Shown here one piece after another: positions 12,441-26,100 of a stretch of DNA of 64,000 nucleotides. The notes beneath the pieces were generated by a model. The model was not told the origin of the DNA, did no database searches, and saw only the letters and a program-made list of their open reading frames with translations. Made by a program: the position numbers and the translations under genes. Source of the stretch: Rachycentron canadum (Eukaryota; Chordata; Actinopteri; Carangiformes; Rachycentridae); assembly GCA_038496675.1 (NCBI GenBank), contig CM076651.1, positions 25,622,148 through 25,686,147 on the forward strand. Direction: 5' to 3'. The stretch's first letter is position 1. Every line of letters begins with the position of its first letter.

Positions 12441-14384
12441 AACTTTAATGTCATTTAGAAGTAGCAGCTGAACAAAATCTTCTTCAGACTCAACAAGAAA
12501 CCACATTTAGGGGCAAAGAAAATTATAAAGTATAAAATTAAACTATAAATATTAACTAGAAACTTTATAGAGACACCTTCTGAGGTACATATTATATATT
12601 GAAAACAGAGAGAACTCTCTGAACAAGTAACTAAAACAGACTCATCCAGGTCTAATAATAAATTAAGGAAAGAATAATACGTTCTGAAGTGTTTTCCATG
12701 ATTATGGCAGACAACACAGTGGAAAAGAACCACGAAAAGGGATTTAATCACTGTTTTTGAAGAACATATTGGAACACATATGAAGTTACAAGTACAAGCT
12801 GTGTAGGTGAATGCTCTGACCAAGAGGGTGTATTTAGTGCAAATAGGTTTAATTAGACAAGGTCGTTCTTCACTGTCAGTCAGTCACTCCCAGCAGATAC
12901 CATGGAGATTTACACGAAGCCTGCTAAGAGTCTGAGACTCTCTGGATGAATGTGATCTGTCAGGAATGATTAATAGCCTCTCTCATGAAGACTGTTTTCT
13001 ACATTACCACTTACCCACATCATATCAACTCATTCAGGAGATTACACATTTGTTTATAAGGATTAAACAGGTAGGTTTTGCTCAGTAAACTTCATTTTAT
13101 TGTGTGGTATCAGAACAAATTAGAGTGAGTCAGTAAAGGAGCCATATAAAGGACATTTGCAGGAGTGTGGTCCATTAGTCACAAGCACCAATTTCATTTG
13201 TGTGTCTTCAGTACACAGCACTATCCAGTGTGCTGCCAAATACTTACCAGGATATGATGTTATAATGTGTTAATGTGAGCACCAGCTTCATCGTGTGTTG
13301 ACCTAATGAGTCACATCCCTGAGGGAAGCCCATGTTGATCATAATCCATCCTCAACAGCAACTGCAAAGACACATACTCTACCTGAGACAGTGTGTTTCA
13401 GTCTTCAAGAGCCTTCGTATATCTGTGTGAATGCACATATGTGTGCGTGCACCAACATGCTTATGTGTATCTTATTATCAGTTCTTGCATAACGTTACAC
13501 AAAGCATCACTGTCACTGGCTGAGCAAAAATCCTCACCTCAAGTCTGAACCCCTGTTTAAACATTACGTATGTGTTTGCAGTAATTAAGCCTCAGTTGGC
13601 AGTTTAACACTGACACTTTTTAATGTGTTTCTGATCCAGCATGTTATTTACAGTCTCTCTCCGTTGCTTTTCCACTAATTCACTCTCTGCCTCCTTAAAA
13701 TGAATGATTCAATCTTGCAAAGTGGTTCACACAAAGTGCCCCAGGGGTTTCTAATTCAGCAGCTCCAAATGTTTTGGCATGTTGATTTCATGGTAAGTGT
13801 GGGATGCAGGACGAATGGCGGTTCAGGAGGAAAGAGGATGGAGAATAATAATAATAATGCCAATGTTGTCAACCTCAGAAGAAATTAGATTCATATTCTA
13901 TAATTCTGCAGCTCACAATTTACATTTACATAGCTCATAATGAACTGAAAATATTTTACTATTTCAAATGGATAAAACCTTATTTCACTTAACCCATCGA
14001 CACCACTCTCTCACTACTTATGATTGGATCACCCCAGACACAGCTCAATGACAGGTCTGACGCACTTACCCAGGCACAGACATTGCAGAAATACATTTGT
14101 CCAGTTTGGTCCAATATTTCTACCAGTAAGGTTGTACCAACCCAGCACGCCTGTACATATTGAACAGTTGCACATCTCACGATTTATATCCAGAGCCAAC
14201 ATTCACACATCTACCACCTGCAAAGCATCAGGAAGTTATGTTGTTTTTGTGGGAGCTAGTCTTACTAGTTTGTCGACTTTTCCTGGGCTCAAAAAAACTG
14301 TGATAGAGAAATTAGCAGGTTAATCAGTCCTCATCCGGTGGGGAGTGAAAGAGAGAGGGTGTGTGTGTAAGTCTGTGGCATCAA
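12441..14384. other. Intergenic DNA, nothing recognised
   Basis: AT-rich sequence without a supportable gene. A short AAT microsatellite lies near 13846-13858. Confidence 0.55.
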
Positions 14385-14876
14385 TCCACTGTGACCTCAC
14401 CCATTGTTTTCTGACATTTTGAAGCCTCCGGTTTGTAATTTGTCTGTCAGCCATCTCGTTTTTCTGAAACCAGTAGAAACCATGTTTGGAGGAGACGGTG
14501 GAGCCGAGGAGGAGTGAGGGGTGGAGCTGACCTGCTCTGTACTCTATCCTGATTGGATGGTACAGTCACACAGTAGCCACGCCCCCTAATCCACCCCCTG
14601 CTTAGTCTGTTTTCCTACAAATTTTCCTACAAATGGACCATCATTTAAAAATCATCATGTTGTATTGAAGACTTGAAACTAGAGACTGAGACCATAAACT
14701 CATTAGGAAAACGTTTACTGAGCTAATAAATCAAGGAGAAGTAGGGACATTTTCCCATAGACTTCAATACAATCTGACTTCTTTAACAACCAGTGGAGTC
14801 GCCCCCTGATGGTCATTAGAGAGGATGAAGGTTTGAGGCTCTTCAGCATTGGCTTCACTTCACAGACCCAGTCTAC
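14385..14876 (+). repeat. Dispersed repeat family A, near-full copy
   Basis: About 490 bp, matching the minus-strand copy at 46699-47195 over its whole length and the shorter copies at 52021 and 54765. In the block 14653-14822 I count only two substitutions against the 46-kb copy. It contains the characteristic gtcgccccctgatgg segment and an internal segment reading aaaccagnagaaacc. No long open frame follows its own direction. I recognise this as a common percomorph interspersed repeat, but cannot assign SINE or MITE status from sequence alone. Confidence 0.8.
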
Positions 14877-17800
14877 ACTTTTACAGACAGACCACGTTCT
14901 GTGCCTGTGAGTCGGGCGAGAGAGTGAGAGTGAGGACAATGCGTCTGGTTGTGTGTGGATGCAACTCATTGCCATTATAATTGGAAACATCAAGAACTGA
15001 GTCCCAAATTTTGACATTTAATTACACTAAACACTGTGTTATCTCATCTCAGTCATGGTTCGGATGAAGTGGTTTTTAACTTAGCCAAATTCTACAAACT
15101 TTGATACAACGCACAACACGATGCCAACACTATTGTAACGTGAGTGTTATTTGACATTGAGCCTACTCCATCTTATCAGTTTGCTTTTTCTTTGTCTCTC
15201 TGTCTGAAGAAAATATCACTCAATGGGAATTCTTTGGCTTTAATAAATGCCACGTGCTGAGCATCAGTGTCATTTAGTGTCAGTAGTGTTATTTAGAAAG
15301 TGTCAGAGTCGAGACTGACTTGACTTGTACGTGTGGATGTCAGGGGCTCAGGAGAGAAAGAGACAGAAGAAGTTGTGTTCAGGAAAACTAGGAAACTTGA
15401 GTTGTTGGGGGGGGGGGGGCAGAGTCTCAAGTAGCTAAAAGCCACAGTGAGAGCGAGGACCTCTCGCCTCGACAGACTTTATCTCTAACACACACTCACC
15501 TATGCTGTCCCTCTCTTATGTAATCATGCGTATATGTACAGAGTGTGTATGTGTAGAGTTTGTGTGTGCTTGTGTGTGGCTTGGCTTACATATATATGTG
15601 CATATTTCTGCACATGGGAACCATATATAAAGCAATACATTCAGTGCCCCCCCCACCCTTGCCACCTTTTACCACATGTTATTTACAGCTGCATAAGAGC
15701 TCTGTGGCTACATTATACTTAGTTACAGTTGCTCTGACAGCACTTTAAGAAAAGAAGCCATGAATTAGGGACACACAAACACACACACATCTGAGAGTCA
15801 CAAGAGAAAGCTGTAAAAAAAAAAAAAAAAAAAGGAGGGCAGGGGAAACATAACACACTTGTGCAGAGCGCTCTCGTTCTGAGTTGCCCTCAGGTCTTGT
15901 GAATGTAAGGAATTCACAGCGAGGGGTGGAGGGAAAAAAAAAAAAGCTGTTTGCCAATGCTGCGTCTGCTGTTGTGCAGATGGTGAGATGTGTGACACAC
16001 ATTCAGTCACACACATAGACAGATACGCAGAAGCACAGGCACTTACACACAACAGCAGGAGCTCTTTTAAATAAACCCATAACAGTTTCCATCATCTGGT
16101 TTCTTCTATGTTCTAACACAAACTAACGTCAGTCATGTATCACACACTGCAAGTATAGTTTTCTCCTCAGGACACAATAAGTCTCATGGTGGTTTAAAAA
16201 ATACTTGATCAAATTATCATCCTATTTCACCATCATTTCTAAAGTTTGCTGAATGACACATTCTTTGCTTTGTGAGTTGTATCTACATGTGACCCAATTA
16301 TGATTGCAGCTACATAGAAACCTCCTTGTGGCGAAGCAAAGCTCTCACATGTTTACGTTCTGTGGATCACAAGCTGTTTGCTTCGTGAGGCTCTGTAGCC
16401 AGAAACGGTCCAAAGTGACTTTTTATCCAGTTTTAAGCCACATGTTTACATTACACTTTTTAGATCTTGGTCATTTCTAACTATAGATTTTAAGTGATGG
16501 CTGGGTTTATTTGATGTACATGAGGTGTTTATCTATACTCAGCTTTATCTTGCACAGTTCTTTCCTTTGGAATTATATTTTCCAAACTGTTGAGTCATTG
16601 CATTCCTACACACAAGCACGCCCACTGCACTGAGCCGCAGATCAACCACCTGAACGTCTGGAGTTTCTCTCCAGACCTGTTTCAAACTATGTAAAAATAC
16701 TCTGCTATGATATGTATTTTGTTTTACATAGTTCACAAGTTCACCTACTCTTACTTTCTTACTGAAAAATCGTTTTTATTTTGTCCCGTCCTCCACCGCT
16801 GCTTGTGCTACATTGACAGGTGAAACAGCAGAGCCTCAGTCAAACCCAGACTCAGATGAGGAGTCTGGTGTAGCAGACGTATCCGAAACTTTCTGCACAG
16901 TTTGCATCTTTTACTTGTTCATGTTGTTTGTTAGCTTGTGACTGGCAGTGGCTGACAAAGTGTTAAAAGTGTTAGCAGCGAATGCAAACTCTAGCTCACT
17001 ATACTGACAATGTTTCAGGTTTATTTAGCCCCGCCCCCTCACGTCTGACATCTCCTTATGTTGCAGAATCTGTCTCTGCAGTTCAAGCTGAAAGTACTTA
17101 GTCAAGGTGTTGACTTTTTATTTCATTCATATGTCTGATATTACGTAAAAGACAGGTGAAAAAACAAAAGACTTTGCTACGTCTTTTGTTATTGTGTCGA
17201 GCCAGAGACTCTTGGCAACAGAAGTTACATGTGGTGTGTTTAATGCACATAGAAAAAGCTGCAATTAGAAAAGCTGCAATGCAGTATGTACTGTTTTTCT
17301 GATCATAATTCAGACCAAAAAACAAAAAAATGATCAGGGTCGCACATATCTTATCATCAAATCCTTGTATTGCAAAAGCCAGACTCACAAAAAGCTTAAA
17401 TAACTGAAAATAGAAATTGTTACAGGTTCATTTTTCATTAATTTCTTATTTATTTCACAGTTTCATTGACCATTTTTGCTCATCCGTGTGATGAAATGAT
17501 ATGATATATATTATTAAAGTATTATTGTTTTAATCCACTTTAACCACATTAAAAACATTCAATCTGATATCAGGTTTCTTCCCCAATCAGTCATCTTACC
17601 ACCAAACTCAGTTCTTCTCTACTGACGGCCGATTGGACACCAGCCTGACTGAGAGAGGATGAGCTTCACCGCCCTTTCGCTTTTTTACATTCAAATAGCA
17701 TGAAGCTCAGCTTGAAACAAACCTGCTCTGAGTAGATCTGAAACATGAAAAAGATGACAGCAGTGTAGTTTTGATGATTCAGACTTAATGAAAGGTAAAC

Positions 17801-20800
17801 ATCTGGTCCACAACTCATCCACATTACACCATCAGCGCCTGCGCTATTCTTCTATGGCTGACCTCCGATGTCCTTTCGGATTGGGGGGGGGGTGTGAAGA
17901 GAGAAACCTGAAGGGATTAATAAGGTGTTGCAAAATCGCTGATTTTTCCTGGTGTACATGTTTCCATGAGCGCTGGCCCGTGTTCAGAGTCGGAGTGTGG
18001 TGGAAAATCAAGTCAAAACACAAGCCTCTTTCATGGAACACATTGGGAAGTTTACTTTTCCTGTGTGTGTATGTGTGGGACAAAGAGAGAGTGAGATGTG
18101 TCTTCATGCATGTGTGGCATTGGGTGAAAGTCTCAGTAGGCACCACGCAGTATATTTATACACACTCACACTCGTGGGGGGCAGAAGGAACCATAGCTAA
18201 TAAATCTCATCTGGTCGACTTTTTACGCTACTCACATTACCTTCCAGTTACTTACTTTAACCCATTTAGCACAGGTTTCCTGAACAGTTTGGTTCCACAG
18301 GGTATCAGAAATCTCAGCCCCCCACCCCCACCCCACTCATGCCTCTGTATACCTCTCAGCCACCATAGCAGCTTGTGTGTGTTGATAATACAAGAGCAAA
18401 ATAAAAAAAAAAAAGAAATAAAAAAAAATGTTGCTGGCTAATTCTGCAGTGCCTCCAGATTTGCTGGATTACTTTACACACAGCCTCTTATCTCGAGCTG
18501 CTGCTTAAAGTGAATCCTTGCTGTGTGCCAAATTCAGCAAAGCACTGAAAGATAAAAGAAATGGAAACTCAGATAAATGGTTTACTGCTATGTCATGTAA
18601 TGTTCTGGCTCCAAATTTCGCCTGTGGGCAACAGCGTGAGGCTAACTGAGCAGTTTAATGAGGACTGTCTTACATCACTAATACTCTCTCTTCCTTTTTC
18701 TCTGTGAAAACAGTAAAACCACTTTTGGTGATTTTCATGTCTAAACTTTAAAAGGGGGGGGGGTGGATTACACACTTCTTTGCAGATCAAGATGTTTTGT
18801 AGTTCCTGATTAAGTTGACATTTCAGATTTGTCTTTATTCCAAGACCCAGAATATGCAAAACCAGCATGACAGAGGAGACATATGGAGTTTGCTGCCAAA
18901 GCATTTTGACTTAAATAGAAATAGAAGCACTCACAGATAATTGGTGATTATCCAAATCAACAAAAACATAGTGTGAAACAACCTGGGGCAACAACAGTAT
19001 GTGATGAGTGAGTCATACTGATGAGCAGTGACAAGCTGCCTCTGACCAAACACACAGTAACATCAAAGACATTCATCTTTAATTGCTTGTGCTCGTTTAA
19101 TGGCTCTAATCGTCTGTCTTTGCTGGATCAGGCTCCATCCCCTCTCTTACCACACACTCATCACTGTGTGCTTTGACACAGCACGTCCCTGAGATTACAT
19201 CGTCGATTACATCCCATCTGTGGATCAAGCTGATGAACCCTTCCCAGAAAGGCTACAAGGTGTTTTAAAGCAACTTGGTAGACGTCAAATCCCACTTCCT
19301 ATAATTACTTTCCACCACAGCTACAAATATTTAGCCTTCAGCACACATGGGTTTGAATCTTGTTCAATTACCAAACCAGGTAAAACGCTTGAATTCCTGA
19401 CTGAAAACAAAGGACGTGTTGTTTATTAAAGCTAATAACGAAGAGGTAAATGACTAAATAAACATCCACAGCCACATGAAACAACAGGAGCCTAAAAGGA
19501 AATGAACTACAGTGAGGTTGAAATGCATCTCTACGACATCTAATCCTCCGTTGTGTCACTGAGCATCACTGTGGGTCTGAATTAGACAATATAACATTTT
19601 CACCGTATAACGGTAATAACGGTCACGGGTAAGTATTCGGCACAAGAGGTATGTGGTTACATTTTGGCACAAAAAGGACTTAGTTGGGTTGAGGAAAGGA
19701 TTGGGACATTTGAACACTGCTCTCCTGTGTTTTGTTGACCCATCGATCCGCCTCAACGTCCTCCTGACGTGGACTTCGTCGACGTTCGGTTCAGCTAACG
19801 TCAAGGTTACTTTACCAGACCCTACCAGTCACAACTATGAGAAATACATTGTAATATTTACAATTCCAGGTAAGAACGGATAAATGTTTCAACCCTTCAG
19901 AACTGTTCTCATTAGCTCTTTTACAGAGGCAAGTCTTCATCAGGAAGGTCAACCCCCCCCCCACTGCATTGTAATTAAAGCCGTGACTGCAAACGCAGTG
20001 AGGCTCAGGCTGCACACAGTATGTGTGGGTGGGATATCTTCACACGCTAAAGAGGAATAAACACACACATATCCAAAGTTCAGAGAGGCCAACAATAATA
20101 ATTCAATTACATCCCAGGAAAACTGTTTCCAAATCCATTACAGTATGAGACTGTTGGTTGTGGTCTTGTTGCCAGCAGCCGCTTTGATTGAAAAAGTGTG
20201 TACAGCTATTGACTTTACACAGAAAACTGTATTCATTGCTGCTTTTCACCCTGCTTTAGTCCTTCACTATCATGGCAGAAATCAGGGATAAGGAGCTGAA
20301 AATATTAACTTTAGATGAGTTTCGCTGGTCGGTCCTCACAGATGTCACGCCTCTCTGCTTGTAGCATGACTGCGTTTTTTTTTACAGCCCAGATATCTAA
20401 ACTACTACGTCATGATTCTGTTGTACACAGCAGTATAAATATACAGGTCTGATGAGGCTCAGTCAGTATGAAGGACTTCCACTGTTTCAATTAAACTGAA
20501 CTGACCCACAATCTATTTTGATAATGTAGGTTAGCTTATGTAGGTTCTTAAATTGATTTAAGATGGGGTTAAAATACATGTTTTGTCAGACAAGATGCAA
20601 GAAGCAGCGAAGACGTGAGCTCAGATGAAATCATGTGACGATATAAATTCAGTCCAGTTTGTATAAACAGAATTCAATAAGTTCATTCAGAGGAAAGATA
20701 ATGTAAGGAGAGATTCACTTGGTGCGCGCGTGGGATGTGACGATATTAAATTAAGATAAAATAATATCAAGTGATATGTGTGAATTAAAATATTTTAAAA

Positions 20801-21118
20801 ACACAGGAAGAAAGTATTAGATTAACTGAGACAAGGTGGGCTGTTGTCTCCAATGTGATGAAAGAACATGTGCTCTCACATGACATGAAATTTCCTGTGC
20901 CATATTTGAAGGTGATTAATATGTTCAATGTGTGTATTGGCTGGTGTTTTATGTGGAAATGTGAATGAGTTTTCTTTGTTTCATCAGTAATTGGCTCTAT
21001 CTCCCCTGGTTTGGCCCGAGTCCGGCTCTGTTCCTGGCTGGATGACAGTGTCACTGACCTGGTGGAAACACTGCTGAGCCTGCCAGACAGACCAAACGTG
21101 CACATGTGCGTGCATGTG
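14877..21118. other. Intergenic DNA with homopolymers and small repeats
   Basis: No host gene supported. Contents: a poly(G) run near 15406-15418, poly(A) runs near 15815-15833 and 15930-15944, a poly(G) run near 17883-17891, and a short tandem duplication of an aaaagctgcaat unit near 17252-17282. A stretch at about 19630-19830 reads like a decayed teleost interspersed repeat (gtggttacattttggcac, then gggttgaggaaagg), but I cannot place it in a family. The longest open frame, 17788-18441 (217 codons), is low-complexity and lacks any motif. Confidence 0.55.
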
Positions 21119-21229
21119 CGCACACACACACACACACACATATACACACAGTGATTACACACACATGCAGTACAAGGACACAAATGCTTGCACCATCCAC
21201 GTGCACATGATCTTGCTTGCTCCCCCCCC

Positions 21230-21265
<36 letters not shown>

Positions 21266-21360
21266 TCATTTTTAATCAAATGACTACCAGTATCTTGGCC
21301 TGAGCTCTGTCAGGTTATCATCACCTGGCTGACATCGACACACACACACACACACACACC
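21119..21360. repeat. Cluster of CA/TC microsatellites
   Basis: Three arrays lie close together: (CA)n at about 21120-21150, poly(C)-(TC)n-(AC)n at 21222-21264 and (CA)n at about 21338-21359. They account for Cys-Val and Thr-His rich open frames on either strand. Confidence 0.9.
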
Positions 21361-21518
21361 TCGATGGTCACTGCTCACCTCTGGGAATAAACCTGTCTGC
21401 GCTGTGACGCAAATACATAATTGCATCAAATTTAAAGAAGGCTGCTGCCTTGGGTTCAAACTTTAACCAAATATATTCAGCTACTTTGTGGGAAAACATA
21501 TATTTTTTTTTAACAAAT

Positions 21519-21568
21519 CAGAATCAGAATACTTTATTAATCCCCAGGGGATTAATTCACTTGAAAAT
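21519..21568. repeat. Short fragment of a common teleost repeat
   Basis: The segment aatcagaatcagaatacttt followed by attaatccccagggg is the familiar terminal segment of an abundant fish repeat. Only about 50 bp remain. Nearby is an A/AG-rich run at 21616-21644. Confidence 0.5.
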
Positions 21569-22009
21569 TTGTTGGAACGACATCAAACGCTGGAATACAA
21601 TCCTATTGTATTGTAAAAAAAAAAAGAAAGAAAAGAAAAGAAAAGCATTATTTATGACTTTTTCATGAGAGACCAAAGCAACAGAAACATGCAGGACAGA
21701 AGCCAATAAATTCCAATAGTGAGATTCATAAAAGCAGTTTTAAATTAACTGGTATGTCTTCCAAAAAACCACCCTTGTTGACTGTGACATGCTTTCAACA
21801 AACACATGGTGTCACGGAGTCGACCACAGCTTCCAGGATCTACCAGACACGGAGGGAGGATTCTTGTGTTTCATTTATTGAAAGCCACTAATCCTGAAAT
21901 ATTTTAGCCCGTCAGTTTCTGCCAGATCTATGATTAGCCTTGACACCATACCATTTGGCAGTCTTTTGCTTTAATGGTTAATAGCTGCATCTATTTTCTA
22001 CCAACCTAG

Positions 22010-22228
22010 TTCCTAGCTCCGCCAAGACAAGTATTGGCGAAACTGTTGAACGGTGCCCCATCTCGCAACGATGAGGGACACGATGCAAAAATTCCTGGAT
22101 CTGATTCCTGGAAACCAAAATGTGACGTGTGCCTCCTCAGCCGATGCCCCATCAAGTTTGATGTAAAGTGCTTCAGGACCTTTTGCGTAATCCTGCTGAC
22201 AAATAAACAAACAGACAGACACAGGTGG
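22010..22228 (-). repeat. Decayed interspersed repeat (tgtttgtttatttgtcagcaggatt type)
   Basis: On the minus strand this reads from a tttgtcagcaggattacgc start through catcaaacttgatgg, a ggatctgattcc-like block and tcgttgcgagatggggc. That order is the same as in a widespread vertebrate/teleost repeat I recognise. It is diverged with no coding sequence. The class is not determined here. Confidence 0.55.
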
Positions 22229-24670
22229 AAGATGTGCTAATATTTGACTGAACTGTATCTGACGTTAACTCTCCAGTTTTGTTGATAACGCTACAGCTGA
22301 ATAATCTTATTTCGTCCTGACCGTCTTTGCCCGTACGGAGTCTTGCAAAACCAAACATCTTGACTCCAAATGTATAATTCATTTTTCTGTTTTTAAAAAA
22401 AAAAAAAAAAAAAAACCTGCACTCATGTCTCTGAATTAACAATTGAAAGCAATGACGGAAATATTTTTGCTTGCTGTATGGAAGCGGACGCTTTTTTGAA
22501 CCTCTGCCATTATTGAAGTTGATTCAGTCGGGGTCGGTCCAGCCCATGTCACCCGGGAGTGCCTCGGGACCCTCTAAAGAGACGACGGGGAGATGGCCCT
22601 GCTGAGACCTGCTGAAACCCCGCTGCAACACGGACCCCGGTAATAGACCGGTGGGTGGCTTGATTCACAACGTCTCTGAATAAAGTGAATGATTCCTGTG
22701 GACGTGACAAGAACACGGTGAGTGGTGAGAAATAACGGATGACTGACTTCCTCAATGAGTCATCATAGCAGGGTTTATTTACCTACCACAGTCACAGTGT
22801 GTATTTGTGTGAGTGTGTATGTGAGTACATGGATATGAACATATACTGTACCTCGTTTGTATATTTATATTACTACTGTATGTGTATATGTTCAGTCTCC
22901 TGGTGGGGTTATGAGAACTGAGATCCAAATAATGATCTCCTTGGTAATTTCAAATAATTTTCCTCCATTTTGGGCCAAATCACTACCAATAAACACCTCA
23001 ATTATGGCCTGTTCACTCACGGGGCGAAGCCAACCGCAAGAGTACCCTGACAAATCTGCCTTTGGTTCTGTGGGTGTGGTTGAGCAAGTAGACAGGCGAA
23101 CTGCCCAAAAGACAGTTGGTAAAGGCACTTTTTACTTTAAGAGTGGAGTAAGAGTAGAGGGCATGACGTGGGCAACCTACGAAACGAAAAACAAGTGCTG
23201 CCTTTTTACTGTGAAGCTCTCAAAGCTCTGCTCGCTGCCCGCCCAGTACCAAAAAACAGAGAGACAATATTAGCCGGTGAATAGAGCGGAGTAGCTGCTA
23301 AAGAGCCTAGTATACCTCTCAGGAAGTGGTGGAGACCAAATATTGAGATAAAATGAGACCGAATAATGGTCTTGCAATGATCAGGCAGCCAGCCACTCCA
23401 TATAAATGCTAACGTCTCTCTGGATCAACTGCTCACTAAAAGTAATTATGTCGTTTTTAACCAGTTGTCTATGTCACCAGAAAAAAAAATACTGACTGCA
23501 GCATTTTTTCAATTCTTAATCCAGTGCATTTGTTAAGTCAGTTAAGTGCAATTTTGAGGCACTTATACCTTATTTGACTATTTCCATTTTGTTTTATGCT
23601 TCCGCTACATTCCAGAGGTAAATACTGTACTTTCTGCTCCACTTGGTTTATTTGACAGCTCTAGTTAAAACAAAAAAACAGGATCCTTTAAGAACTGTTA
23701 CCGTCCAGTTCACTGAAACTGCACTGTACTGGGCTCCCTCTTGCCCTGGAGAAAAAGTTGACCCCCCCCCTCAAATTGTCATCAAACCACACTGTGGTTG
23801 CAGTTCAAGTTTAACAAGATTATCTAACTGAGACAAAAAGGGTAATGTCTGTGCGCAAAAGTACAGAATCCTCATAAAAGATGATATGGCCTCAGCACGA
23901 CGACCCCTGTTAGCGCTGTATGTGAATGTCGCACAGCAGGTTGAGATGAATGAGACAATAAATAGGCAGCAGCACTGAGTAGCATTTCACACAAAGGCTG
24001 TGTGGCTTTGGATCCATTATCTGAGCTTTTCTTGCAGCTGGGGGAGCCTCGAGGCCTTACTGTAAAACTCAGAGGGGCACTCATTTATGATTAGTGTCAA
24101 GTTTTCATTTTGCAAGTGGTTTTTTGTAAAGACAAGCATGTGGGAGCATTTCCCAAAAGTGTTTTATATTTTTTTTGTCAACTATAGTGTTTAAAATTCT
24201 ACTTTAACCAAAGAAGAATTCATTATTTTCACACACAGTATGTGCTTTGCAGCTGATTTGCATGATCCCGATCTGCAGTGAAAAAATTGCTCAATGTCAC
24301 ATTATGCATCAACATGCCTGGAGAAATAAGATAGAAAAGAGTGGAACCGGTCCAGCAATAACGGCGCCACATCTACTCCACTGCGGTGTAGTTATTTGGC
24401 TGTATCTCTACTATGCACACACACAGCTACACACTGTACACAACACACCTCCAACAGTATTATTGCACCCAAACCATTGCAACAGACAGGCCCATGGTGA
24501 GGGGCAAAGTAGTACATTTTGGATTTGTTGAGACCCTTGATGTTCTGTGTGTATGGAGTGTGCTGGGGGGTCTCAGACTCTCGGAGTGTGTCACCCATGT
24601 TCAGCCTTGTCCCATGAACCCACACACAGGATTGGGACTCTACTCTCAGCTTCAGGTTCTAATATTGAAC
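22229..24670. other. Intergenic DNA, nothing recognised as a gene
   Basis: Poly(A) at 22395-22415 and a modestly GC-rich stretch near 22525-22660. The 138-codon frame at 22857-23273 has no motif and no convincing splice context. No gene called. Confidence 0.5.
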
Positions 24671-24696
24671 TTTTTTTTTTTTTTTTTTTTTTTTTT
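24671..24696. repeat. Poly(T), 26 bases
   Basis: A pure T run directly read from the sequence. It lies about 25 bp left of the repeat at 24720 and could be the reversed tail of a retroposed sequence, but I see no matching body to its left. Confidence 0.9.
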
Positions 24697-24719
24697 AACA
24701 GACGGCTAAACAGCTGACC

Positions 24720-24995
24720 TTGGGCGAGGTACATCCTGGACAGGTCACCAGTCCATCGCAGGGTCAATATGTAGAGACATACAACCATTCATGCTCACAC
24801 TCATGTCTACAGTCACTGATTAACCTAGTGTGCACGTGTTTGCACTGTGGGAAGAAGCTGGAGAACCTGGAGGGAACCCACACAGGCAGATGGAGGACAC
24901 GCAAACCCCTGAGGGAAAGGTCCCAGGCCTGGGGTCCGAACCCAGAACCTTTTTACTGTGAGGCGACGGTGCTAACCCCCGCACCACGCTGTATA
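24720..24995 (+). repeat. Common teleost interspersed repeat (ggacaggtcaccagtccatc type)
   Basis: It contains in order: tggacaggtcaccagtccatc, attcatgctcacactcatg, ctgtgggaagaagctggagaa, gaacccacacaggcag, gggtccgaacccagaacc, and an end resembling gaggcgacggtgctaacc. This string of blocks is found in thousands of copies in teleost genomes. The tRNA-like gtccgaaccc inside it is part of the repeat, not a tRNA gene. Other copies lie at 33158 and 33410. Confidence 0.75.
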
Positions 24996-25779
24996 ACTAT
25001 TTTTCTACTTGTACTGAAACGCAACAGAAGTGGAAAAAGTCTGGCTGTCAGGAAATACCAACGCTAACATCGCTAATGTTGCACTGCCTGTTATTTCTAT
25101 GAGACAGGACATTTATTAAATGGATAATATTACTCAGGTTGACTGTTTTAGGAGAAGGAGCCGAGCTTGGAGCAGATGATAAAGAAACAAATAGACAGAC
25201 CTGTTGGAGCCATAGTGTCAGATACCTGAGCTTCTGTCTGATAGGCATTACTGTCACATACAGTTACCTGATTATCTATACTTTGAAACCACATTTAAGA
25301 AAGAAATACATTAGTTCCATATTTAACAGGGCTGAAGTCTAAGAAAAACCCAAGCTAAAAAAAAAAAAAGACTCAACTGTACCAATTAGAGCGAGACCGA
25401 TAAATCAACCTGACACTCAGCTTATAGCAGAAATATCTGTATCAGTTTATGTGTCAGCCAAAAAGTAACATGAAACTGCAGCGCAGAAATGCCAAAGTAG
25501 GTCTGAGGTTTAAAAAGTGTCATCATTTCAGTTAGTCCATCAGAGACCTTTGAGTTATTTTCTATCATGTGAAATGTCACACTCTCGCGATGTGTTTAAG
25601 GATTGTTTCTGTTAAACTAGTGACTGATGCATCACAATCAGATTCTTCTTCTTCTAAACATCTGCGTCGGCCTCTGTATCAGTCTGGCTGCACTTATGGA
25701 AAAATGTTGGTTGCTTTCCACCACTGGTCAGTCCGTCCATCTGTCTGACGCGTACTCAGCATCGTCCACAGCTTTTAGG
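24996..25779. other. Intergenic DNA, nothing recognised
   Basis: No supportable gene. A poly(A) run is present near 25357-25369. Confidence 0.5.
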
Positions 25780-26100
25780 GCAAATGCTGTCCTGAGAACC
25801 ATTACATTTTCTATGGATATTCACGGTCTCCAGAGGATGAGCGTTTATCACTTTGGTGACCCCCCCCCGCACTCTTCATCCAGTGCAATGTCTAAACTTT
25901 CACCAATGCTGCCTTGATTTTTTTAATAGATCTGGATTTCTGCACAGGTTGCTGTTCATGAAGCCTCTGGTCATCCTTGACATTTCCCCTACTGCTGTAA
26001 GGAGTCAAAAATTGCCACTTGTGTGCAAGATATTTCAAAACCCAAAGGGCAGATTGCCATGAAACTCACTGGGCGCATTCACAATGCTCTCATGATGACC
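25780..26100 (+). repeat. Decayed interspersed repeat (bipartite tttggtgaccccc type)
   Basis: The segment has tctccagaggatgagcg, cactttggtgaccccc, tcatccagtgc, then cagattgccatgaaactc. This is the same order of blocks as a very common percomorph repeat in which such units recur about every 100-150 bp. It is heavily diverged. Confidence 0.5.

Noticed and set aside
17788..18441. Open frame of 217 codons on the plus strand
   Set aside because: Low-complexity translation, ends in a poly(A)-derived lysine run, no domain and no splice context.
24930..24950. tRNA B-box-like gtccgaaccc
   Set aside because: Part of a common teleost interspersed repeat; no cloverleaf can be formed with the flanking sequence.
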